A stretch of DNA of 64,000 nt from NCBI RefSeq assembly GCF_001458335.1, contig NZ_CYTO01000024.1, positions 424,944 through 488,943 on the forward strand, written 5' to 3'. The position numbers and the translations under genes are program-made. Of this stretch, positions 58,301 through 64,000 are shown one piece after another. Below the pieces are notes generated by a model. That model saw nothing but the letters and a program-made list of their open reading frames with translations. It was not told the DNA's origin and did no database searches. The stretch comes from Cognatishimia activa (GTDB taxonomy: Bacteria > Pseudomonadota > Alphaproteobacteria > Rhodobacterales > Rhodobacteraceae). Numbering within the stretch: the stretch's first letter is position 1; each line of letters opens with the position of its first letter.

Positions 58301-59530
58301 TTAATGTGTGAGCTTCTCACTTGGCCGCAACGCCAACCAAATAAGCGCACCACCTGCAAGGGTTAAGAACGGTGCCATGGCTAGGTTCACTGCGGTCCAA
58401 CCTTGCGCAGCGTCCCCGCCAGAGCAGTTCATCAAGCCGCCAGAGGCCAATGAGGCGACAGTGACACCACCGAAAACAATCAGGTCGTTCATGCCCTGAA
58501 CTTTCCCGCGCTCATGGGGCTCATGGGACATGGTCAGCATGGTCGTCGCGCCGATGAACCCAAAGTTCCAGCCGACACCCAGCAAGATCAAAGCGATAAA
58601 GAAGTTCTCAAGCTCAACACCGTGCAGTGCCACAGCACCGGCAGCCGCGAGGATCAAGATGCCGGCGGCAACAATCTTTTCAACTCCGAAGCGCTGGATC
58701 AAATGGCCAGTGAAGAATGACGGAGCAAACATTGCAAAGACGTGGGCGCTGACGATGTCAGCGGCACTGTTCTGGGTATATCCGCACCCCACAACCGCCA
58801 AGGGTGTGGATGTCATCATCAGGTTCATCAGCGCATAAGAAACGGTAGCGCAGATCACTGCCACAGCAATCCGTGGGGTGGTCAGCAGCTCCCAACGCGA
58901 GCGAGACGGTTTGGAGCTTTCATCTGCCTTCTCAGGCAGTGGGATGTCCAAGAAAACGAACAAGACCATGCCAATCAGGTTCAATGCGATAACAGCGCCA
59001 TAGGTGCCCATGAATGGGATCACCATGGCGTCTGCGGTCACTTTCACCAGCTGCGGACCAAAGATTGCAGCGGCAAGACCACCGGCCATCACGTAGGAAA
59101 TCGCTTTCGGGCGGAACTCATCCGAGGCGCTGTCTGCCGCTGCAAAGCGGAAGAAGCCGTGTGAACTCATATAGATGCCGGTGAACAGGCTGCCCAAAAG
59201 GAACAATGGGAAGCTGCTTGTATAAAGCCCATAGGCCCCAATCGCCGCGCCCGTCATGCCGCCGATTGCGCCGACAAAGAACCCGGCACGTCGGCCGTGG
59301 CTTTGCATGAAGTTCGACATCGGTGTCGCGCTGAGCATGGAGCCAAGGACGATCAAAGAAATCGGCAAAGTCGCAAAACAAGCGTTAGACGCAAGCGACT
59401 GCCCGGCGAGGCCCGCGATGGTGAACAACATTGGCATCTGCGCGCCAATCAGCGCTTGGGCCAGAACCAAAATAAAAACCGTGCGCTTCGCGCGGCGGTC
59501 ATCCACCATATCATCAATCACTTGGGTCAT
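58301..59530 (-). CDS. MFS transporter next to the monooxygenase cluster
   Basis: A 409-residue protein with about 12 membrane helices and MFS-like loops (HGRRAGFFVGAIGGM after helix 2, matching the loop 2-3 motif). Its stop is adjacent to the GntR gene stop, and the cluster has no other transporter, so it may import or export the cluster's substrate. The ATG at 59530 is preferred; a frame opening much further upstream would overlap the divergent glycosylase gene. Family level only; no substrate can be read from sequence. Confidence 0.75.
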   Translation of the reverse strand: MTQVIDDMVDDRRAKRTVFILVLAQALIGAQMPMLFTIAGLAGQSLASNACFATLPISLIVLGSMLSATPMSNFMQSHGRRAGFFVGAIGGMTGAAIGAYGLYTSSFPLFLLGSLFTGIYMSSHGFFRFAAADSASDEFRPKAISYVMAGGLAAAIFGPQLVKVTADAMVIPFMGTYGAVIALNLIGMVLFVFLDIPLPEKADESSKPSRSRWELLTTPRIAVAVICATVSYALMNLMMTSTPLAVVGCGYTQNSAADIVSAHVFAMFAPSFFTGHLIQRFGVEKIVAAGILILAAAGAVALHGVELENFFIALILLGVGWNFGFIGATTMLTMSHEPHERGKVQGMNDLIVFGGVTVASLASGGLMNCSGGDAAQGWTAVNLAMAPFLTLAGGALIWLALRPSEKLTH

Positions 59531-59584
59531 AGGCAAATGGCTAGACCTGTTTTGAGACTTTGGGAAGGGGTGCTGACCAATAAA

Positions 59585-59602
59585 GTGAACTCTGCTGTTC
59601 AC
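59585..59602. promoter_or_regulatory. Palindromic operator candidate between the MFS and AlkA-like genes
   Basis: GTGAAC-tctgct-GTTCAC is a perfect inverted repeat with 6-base arms and a 6-base spacer in the 148-base divergent region. It is 55 bases from the MFS start and 77 from the glycosylase start, so it could serve either gene. A TTGACA lies downstream at 59628-59633 in the direction of the glycosylase gene, without a good -10. Confidence 0.4.
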
Positions 59603-59678
59603 ATTTCCTTTTGAGCAGGAAACGGATTTGACAGTGAGACGTATTTCGGCGCTCATGCGCAACAAAGAGTAGGGCGCA

Positions 59679-60308
59679 ATGGTCGGTCGGATTATCAAAA
59701 CAGAAGCCTGCGTGGCAGAAGGTGCGGCTTGGCTGGCTGAACAAGACCCAAGGTTCCGCCAAGCTTTGGAAATCACCGGCCCATTGCCAACGCGCTTGCG
59801 CAAAGATGGTTTTGATCAGCTTTTAAGCGCCATTGTCTCTCAGCAAGTCAGCGTCGCTGCCGCCCGCGCCATTTGGAAGCGCATGAGGGACGCCAAACTG
59901 ACCGGTCCGCGCAAGGTCATGTGGGCGACAGAGGATGATCTACGCGCTGTTGGCCTCAGTCGCCAAAAGGTGCGCTACGCGAAAGCGCTTGCTGAAGCGC
60001 GTATTGATTTCAAAGCCTTACGGGACACTCCTAATGAAGAGATAGTCAAGACCCTGACCGAAGTGAGCGGCATTGGCGTTTGGACCGCAGAGATCTACGC
60101 CATGTTTTCACTGGGTCGCGCTGACGTCTTTGCCCCCGGCGATCTCGCCCTTCAAGAAAGCGCTCGGATCTTGTTTCAACTCAACAAACGCCCCACGGAG
60201 AAAGAGCTCCGCCTCATGGCTGAGGCCTGGTCTCCGTGGAGATCAGTTGCAGCGCGGCTCTTGTGGGCCTACTACCATGTAGAAAAGCAGAGGGAAGGCA
60301 TCACATGA
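59679..60308 (+). CDS. DNA-3-methyladenine glycosylase (AlkA/HhH-GPD family)
   Basis: A 209-residue helix-hairpin-helix DNA glycosylase that excises alkylated purines, starting base-excision repair. The core is LLSAIVSQQVSVAAARAIWKR, the HhH TEVSGIGVWTAEIYAMFSLGR and the catalytic Asp in FAPGDLALQE. It lacks the N-terminal TBP-like domain of E. coli AlkA, which is usual for short bacterial forms. AGGGCG lies before the ATG. The stop overlaps the next start (ATGA), so it is co-translated with the carboxylesterase. Confidence 0.85.
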   Translation: MVGRIIKTEACVAEGAAWLAEQDPRFRQALEITGPLPTRLRKDGFDQLLSAIVSQQVSVAAARAIWKRMRDAKLTGPRKVMWATEDDLRAVGLSRQKVRYAKALAEARIDFKALRDTPNEEIVKTLTEVSGIGVWTAEIYAMFSLGRADVFAPGDLALQESARILFQLNKRPTEKELRLMAEAWSPWRSVAARLLWAYYHVEKQREGIT

Positions 60309-60970
60309 CTCGGGTATTGAACACATTGCGCAAAGAACCGTTGTCTGGGGATACCCGGTCCGTTGTGGTGTTTCTGCATGGCTATGGGGCTAATGGGCAG
60401 GACTTGATTGGTCTGGCCGATCCACTGGCCGAGCATTTGCCGGACACATTGTTCCTGGCCCCTGACGCTCCGGAAACCATTCCCGGCATGCCTATGGGGC
60501 TGCAATGGTTCCCGATCCCTTGGATTGATGGTTCTTCCGAGGAAGAAAGTGAGCGCGGCATGATGGCGGCGGTCAAAGACTTGAACGCTTTCCTCGATGC
60601 GATGATGGTGGATGAGGATGTGTTGCCCGAGCAGGTGGTTCTGTTTGGCTTCTCTCAAGGCACGATGATGGCGCTGCACGTGGCCCCACGCCGCGAAGAT
60701 CCAGTGGCAGGGGTGGTCGCCTTCTCAGGCCGTTTGCTGCGCCCGGAATTGTTGGAAGACGAAACCGTCAGCCGCCCGGCGGTCTTGCTGGTGCATGGCG
60801 ATCAGGACGATGTGGTGCCCCCGCAATCCTTGCCGCAAGCGGCAGAAGCGCTGCAGCAGGCGGGTTTCAAAGATGTGTTCGCGCATATTATGAAAGGCAC
60901 CGCCCACGGGATTGCGCCGGACGGGTTGAGCGTTTCATTGGCGTTTATGCGGGACAAGTTGGGGCTTTAA
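60305..60970 (+). CDS. Phospholipase/carboxylesterase family alpha/beta hydrolase
   Basis: A 221-residue serine hydrolase of the phospholipase/carboxylesterase (abhydrolase_2) group. The nucleophile is in GFSQG, the Asp in GDQDDVVP and the His in GTAHGIAPDG; the oxyanion region is FLHGYGANGQD. These enzymes cleave short carboxylesters or lysophospholipids in the cytoplasm. Overlap with the glycosylase gene implies one operon. The 104-base gap after it (60971-61074) contains only a short GGAACCC repeat that I cannot assign. Confidence 0.8.
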   Translation: MTRVLNTLRKEPLSGDTRSVVVFLHGYGANGQDLIGLADPLAEHLPDTLFLAPDAPETIPGMPMGLQWFPIPWIDGSSEEESERGMMAAVKDLNAFLDAMMVDEDVLPEQVVLFGFSQGTMMALHVAPRREDPVAGVVAFSGRLLRPELLEDETVSRPAVLLVHGDQDDVVPPQSLPQAAEALQQAGFKDVFAHIMKGTAHGIAPDGLSVSLAFMRDKLGL

Positions 60971-61074
60971 GCCAGTCCAAGCAGGTCCCTGTCGGATGGA
61001 ACCCTTTCGGGTGGAACCCTGCGCATACCTGAACACAGCTTTCTTGTCGCTTCGCTGATCCGGGATCTCGAAAC

Positions 61075-61689
61075 TTACCACATGGTGGTGCGATAGGCTT
61101 CGTCAAGGACGTCGTCAAACTCAGCCGCCGTTTCGGATAATTTGGCTTGATCCTTTAAGATTTGACCCAGAGTCGGCATATCGGAACGCGGAGCCCATGT
61201 CTCAGGCGACCAGAGCTTTGAGCGCATAAATGCTTTGGCGCAATGCATATAGACTTCTCGTACTTTCACGATGAGCACCGCAGAGGCCGGGCGATTGTTG
61301 ACATGCATCGATCTGCACATATCGGCGTCAACGGTTAAACGTGCTTCGCCATTGATACGCAGGGTTTCATTCATTCCGGGGATCAAAAAAATTAGTCCGA
61401 CATTCGGATTCTCGATCACATTCTCCCAAGTATCGAGCCGGTTATTACCTGGTCGATCTGGTATCGCGAGTGTGACGTCATCCAGGACCTGAACGAAACC
61501 TGGCAGATCACCTTTTGGGGATACATCTCCGTTCCCAGCGGAGTTCTGCGAGCCGATGAAAACAAACGGAGATTTTTCGATAAACTGACGAGAATGGGCA
61601 TCAATGAACCGAAGCTCTTTTCGAATGGCTACATCATGCTTCGCTTGAAATGAATCTCGAAGCTCCTCAAGGGACTCGATGTATTTCAT
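61075..61689 (-). CDS. PPOX-type FMN-binding protein (MSMEG_1061-like)
   Basis: A 204-residue split-barrel flavoprotein: FVFIGSQNSAGNGDVSPKGDLPGFVQV, LAIPDRPGNNRLDTWENV and HCAKAFMRSKLWSP. It resembles a group named after MSMEG_1061 among pyridoxamine-phosphate-oxidase-like proteins. FMN or F420 binding is likely; the reaction is unknown. AAAGGAG precedes the ATG at 61689. It is unlike the PPOX protein at 9.5 kb apart from the fold. It is the only minus-strand gene between two plus-strand units. Confidence 0.75.
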   Translation of the reverse strand: MKYIESLEELRDSFQAKHDVAIRKELRFIDAHSRQFIEKSPFVFIGSQNSAGNGDVSPKGDLPGFVQVLDDVTLAIPDRPGNNRLDTWENVIENPNVGLIFLIPGMNETLRINGEARLTVDADMCRSMHVNNRPASAVLIVKVREVYMHCAKAFMRSKLWSPETWAPRSDMPTLGQILKDQAKLSETAAEFDDVLDEAYRTTMW

Positions 61690-61883
61690 CTTTTTCTCCT
61701 TTGGCGGTGCTAATTTTGGCCGCCGCCCTTTTCAAATATTGGTTTTTTGTTATCGCAAACATTTATGGACGTTTTATCGAAACCGTCAATTGGCTGGTAC
61801 GGCTTGTTACAAGGTTGACGTAGCCAATTTCTTTAAAATATTGCGCCGCCACATGCATTTTGCTAACCATTTCCGTAGCAGAA

Positions 61884-61899
61884 CGCCGGGTTCACGGCG
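61884..61899 (+). other. Short hairpin before the small membrane protein gene
   Basis: CGCCG-ggttca-CGGCG forms a 5-bp G/C stem ending 23 bases before the ATG at 61922. It could be part of the leader or a regulatory hairpin. The 232-base gap 61690-61921 also holds a weak TTGACG and no gene I can support. Confidence 0.3.
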
Positions 61900-61921
61900 C
61901 TGTTTACCCGAGAGTTAAAGA

Positions 61922-62170
61922 ATGAATCTTCTGAAGTTCGCTGTGTTTGAGCAGCAGCTGAAGTGGCTGGCGCTGGCATTGGGCCTCGCGAGCACTGTTT
62001 CAATCGTGCAAGGTTGGCAATTGGCGGCGATGCTGTTCAGCCTGCCATTCTGTCTTATCTGGATCTACTGCGCCTGGCTGCGCACGGAACCCCAGCTGAA
62101 ATATATCAACGTCATCTTTGCCATTTTATACATCTACGGCATCGCGCGGTATTTCATCATTCAAGCATAG
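61922..62170 (+). CDS. Small three-helix membrane protein (DUF6552-like)
   Basis: An 82-residue protein with three hydrophobic segments (about 13-30, 33-51 and 58-80) and few charges, so a small integral membrane protein. It is followed 90 bases later by an HNH gene on the same strand. I recall similar Rhodobacteraceae proteins under a DUF6552 label but am not sure; function unknown. Confidence 0.55.
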   Translation: MNLLKFAVFEQQLKWLALALGLASTVSIVQGWQLAAMLFSLPFCLIWIYCAWLRTEPQLKYINVIFAILYIYGIARYFIIQA

Positions 62171-62260
62171 CTCAGCAATTAAGCCATTCGCTTAACTGTC
62201 ACGCGATCGTTACGGAATCGCCCTAGCTCTTATGCCAATACATATATCGTGGGGGTTGTC

Positions 62261-62941
62261 ATGGCTTCACCGCGATATATAGTAAAGACAGAGCTGGGCG
62301 GGACGTCCCGCCCGAATGCTGGAAAATCAGGCAGTTGGGCGGAGGTTGAGTCCCAAATGGATGGCGATTTCAGGACAGAGTTTGTACATCAACCCGGTGG
62401 GTTGAAACATCATCCTGCATTGGTGTTGAACGCGGATTATCGGCCGCTTTCCTATTACCCGCTATCGCTCTGGCCCTGGCAAGATGCCGTGAAAGCCGTT
62501 TACATGGATCGTGTGGATATCGTCGCTGAATACGACACCTATGTGCACAGTCCGAGTACCGAGATACGGATACCGTCTGTTGTTGTCCTTAGAGATTACG
62601 TCAAACCAGTAAAGCGCGTGGCCTTCACGCGCTTTAATCTTTTTTTGAGGGACGAGTTTAAGTGCCAGTATTGCGGCTCTAAGGGCGATCTGACCTTTGA
62701 CCATGTGGTGCCCCGCGCAGCTGGTGGTGTTACCAGCTGGGAGAATGTGGTGGCCGCGTGTAGTCGGTGCAATCTGAAGAAGGGCTCCAAGAGCCTGCGT
62801 CAGGCCAATATGTCTTTGATGAAACCACCTCGGCAGCCCGCCGCAGAAGAATTGCGGAATTTGGGGCGGAAGTTCCCGCCGAACTACCTGCATGATAGCT
62901 GGGTTGATTTCCTCTACTGGGATGCGGAGCTCGACGCGTAA
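62261..62941 (+). CDS. HNH endonuclease family protein
   Basis: A 226-residue protein with a C-terminal HNH motif: the paired cysteines CQYCGS and CSRCN frame the FDHVVPRAAGG catalytic core with its Asp-His and a following Asn in WENVVAACS. The N-terminal half (LNADYRPLSYYPLSLWPWQDAVKAVYMDRVDIVAEY) is conserved in this roseobacter family, which is widespread outside phages. ATG 62261 with GGGGG upstream is chosen; ATG 62357 (MDGDFRTEF) is an equally plausible start. It probably acts on DNA; the specificity is unknown. Confidence 0.8.
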   Translation: MASPRYIVKTELGGTSRPNAGKSGSWAEVESQMDGDFRTEFVHQPGGLKHHPALVLNADYRPLSYYPLSLWPWQDAVKAVYMDRVDIVAEYDTYVHSPSTEIRIPSVVVLRDYVKPVKRVAFTRFNLFLRDEFKCQYCGSKGDLTFDHVVPRAAGGVTSWENVVAACSRCNLKKGSKSLRQANMSLMKPPRQPAAEELRNLGRKFPPNYLHDSWVDFLYWDAELDA

Positions 62942-62981
62942 CAAAAAAGGCTGAGCCCGACCGCGGGTGGGAAAAATTGAT

Positions 62982-64000
62982 CTAAGCTGGTGTTTTCGAC
63001 CGCTGCAACATCCCAAACAAATCCCGTGGATCATCCGGATCTGCAAGCATGTCCAGCATCTCTGCAAACCCCAGTGCTTTCACCTGATCGCGCACGTAGC
63101 GCAGCGCCGAGAAGTCCTCGATTGCAAAGCCAACGCCGTCAAACAGAGTGATCTGTCGATCATCCAATCGGCCGGGTTTTTTGCCCAAGATCACTTCCCA
63201 CATTTCGGTTACCGGGAAATCAACAGCCATCTGCTGAATTTCTCCTTCCACGCGGGTCTGTTCCGGGAATTCCACAAACACATCGGCCCGTTCCAAGATC
63301 CCAGCGGCAAGTTCGGTTTTTCCAGGACAGTCACCGCCTATCGCATTGATATGCACCCCAGCGCCAACCATGTTGTCTGATAAGATCACCGCGTTCTTCT
63401 TGTCAGCCGTACAGGTGGTGATGATCTGCGCGCCTTCGATGGCCTCTTCAGGTGAGCTGCATTTGACAACAGAAACACCAAGACCGGCCAAATTCGCTGC
63501 GCATTTCTCTGTCGCTGCGGCATCAACATCGTAGAGGCGCACGGTTTCAACACCAACAATCGCCTTCATGGCCAAGGTCTGAAATTCCGACTGCGCCCCA
63601 TTGCCAATCATCGCCATGGTTGTTGCGCTTTTCGGTGCCAGATGTTTAGCCACCATGGCAGAAGTTGCTGCTGTGCGCAGGGCGGTCAGTAAAGTCATTT
63701 CCGTCAACAAAACGGGATAGCCTGTGTAAACATCGGCCAATAGCCCGAAGGCCGTGACCGTCTGTAGACCCTCAGAAGTGTTCTTTGGGTGACCGTTCAC
63801 ATATTTGAACCCGTAGGCTTCGCCGTCTGAGGTGGGCATCAGCTCGATCACCCCCACATCGGAATGGCTCGCCACCCGGGGTGATTTGTCAAACAGCTCC
63901 CAACGCTTGAAGTCTTCTTCAATGTAGCCCGCGAGTTCCACAAGCATTGCTTCGATGCCGATGTGATGCACAAGGCGCATCATGTTGTCGACGCTCACGA
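62982..64000 (-). CDS. Ornithine cyclodeaminase, 5' end outside window
   Basis: At least 338 residues of an ornithine cyclodeaminase/mu-crystallin family protein. It shows the NAD-binding Rossmann loop MIGNGAQSEFQ and the family motifs LLTEMTLLTALRTAATSAM and IGGDCPGKTELA. Ornithine cyclodeaminase turns ornithine into proline and ammonia. The visible start is a GTG near the window edge; the relatives have a few more residues before VSVDNMMRLV, so the real start is probably beyond the right end. Confidence 0.85.
   Translation of the reverse strand, partial: VSVDNMMRLVHHIGIEAMLVELAGYIEEDFKRWELFDKSPRVASHSDVGVIELMPTSDGEAYGFKYVNGHPKNTSEGLQTVTAFGLLADVYTGYPVLLTEMTLLTALRTAATSAMVAKHLAPKSATTMAMIGNGAQSEFQTLAMKAIVGVETVRLYDVDAAATEKCAANLAGLGVSVVKCSSPEEAIEGAQIITTCTADKKNAVILSDNMVGAGVHINAIGGDCPGKTELAAGILERADVFVEFPEQTRVEGEIQQMAVDFPVTEMWEVILGKKPGRLDDRQITLFDGVGFAIEDFSALRYVRDQVKALGFAEMLDMLADPDDPRDLFGMLQRSKTPA

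Noticed and set aside
60986-61013. GGAACCC tandem repeat in the convergent gap after the carboxylesterase
   Set aside because: Only two short imperfect units, no hairpin with T-tract and no gene nearby that it would serve.

Overview
The window looks like a chromosomal segment of a marine Rhodobacteraceae (Roseobacter-group alphaproteobacterium). Three things point there: a complete 14-gene nuo operon interleaved with the small accessory genes typical of that family, a leucine-degradation operon in the order ivd-mccB-mccA-gst-hmgL-liuC, and a PlcP-type phospholipase gene beside a lipid-type glycosyltransferase gene. I see no rRNA, tRNA, CRISPR, insertion sequence, phage gene or clearly broken gene. 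Only the two edge genes (a DUF3422 protein at the left, ornithine cyclodeaminase at the right) are cut by the window.

Layout. 1-3.0 kb: DUF3422 C-terminus, argE and an M20 amidohydrolase. 3.2-7.1 kb: a likely phosphate-starvation lipid-remodelling operon (plcP, sulfotransferase, GT4 glycosyltransferase, polysaccharide-deacetylase-like protein) behind a Pho-box-like repeat. 7.3-8.8 kb: moaA (minus) and a lipoprotein. 8.8-13.2 kb (minus): glmU-glmS-PPOX flavoprotein-alkD. 13.3-15.3 kb: gph and a DegT aminotransferase. 15.4-22.6 kb: leucine catabolism. 22.7-44.5 kb: nuoA-N with eight interspersed non-nuo genes, then birA, coaX and rnj, closed by a double hairpin terminator. 44.6-51.6 kb (minus): DEAD-box helicase, two GT2-like glycosyltransferases, prfC and a Hint-domain protein. 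51.7-54.9 kb: atypical SDR, AlkC-type glycosylase and an orphan ABC ATPase. 54.9-59.5 kb: a flavin-monooxygenase cluster (SsuD-like monooxygenase, aldo/keto reductase, flavin reductase, divergent GntR/UTRA regulator, MFS transporter). 59.7-64 kb: AlkA-type glycosylase, carboxylesterase, PPOX flavoprotein, small membrane protein, HNH protein and ornithine cyclodeaminase.

How the genes work together. The nuo block encodes proton-pumping NADH:quinone oxidoreductase. Several of its accessory genes overlap the nuo genes by a few bases, so they are probably translated with the complex; one is a methyltransferase-like gene of visibly different base composition, and two carry copies of the same C-terminal helix-hairpin-helix-like domain. 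The leucine operon takes isovaleryl-CoA to acetoacetate and acetyl-CoA, and birA would biotinylate its carboxylase. The 54.9-59.5 kb cluster matches in gene content the known sulfoquinovose monooxygenase (sulfo-SMO) module, but has an MFS transporter in place of the ABC transporter and no visible glycosidase. The 3.2-7.1 kb cluster would replace phospholipids with glycolipids under phosphate limitation; the added sulfotransferase and deacetylase-like genes suggest a modified, possibly sulfated, glycolipid. These two clusters are the best candidates for new biology here.
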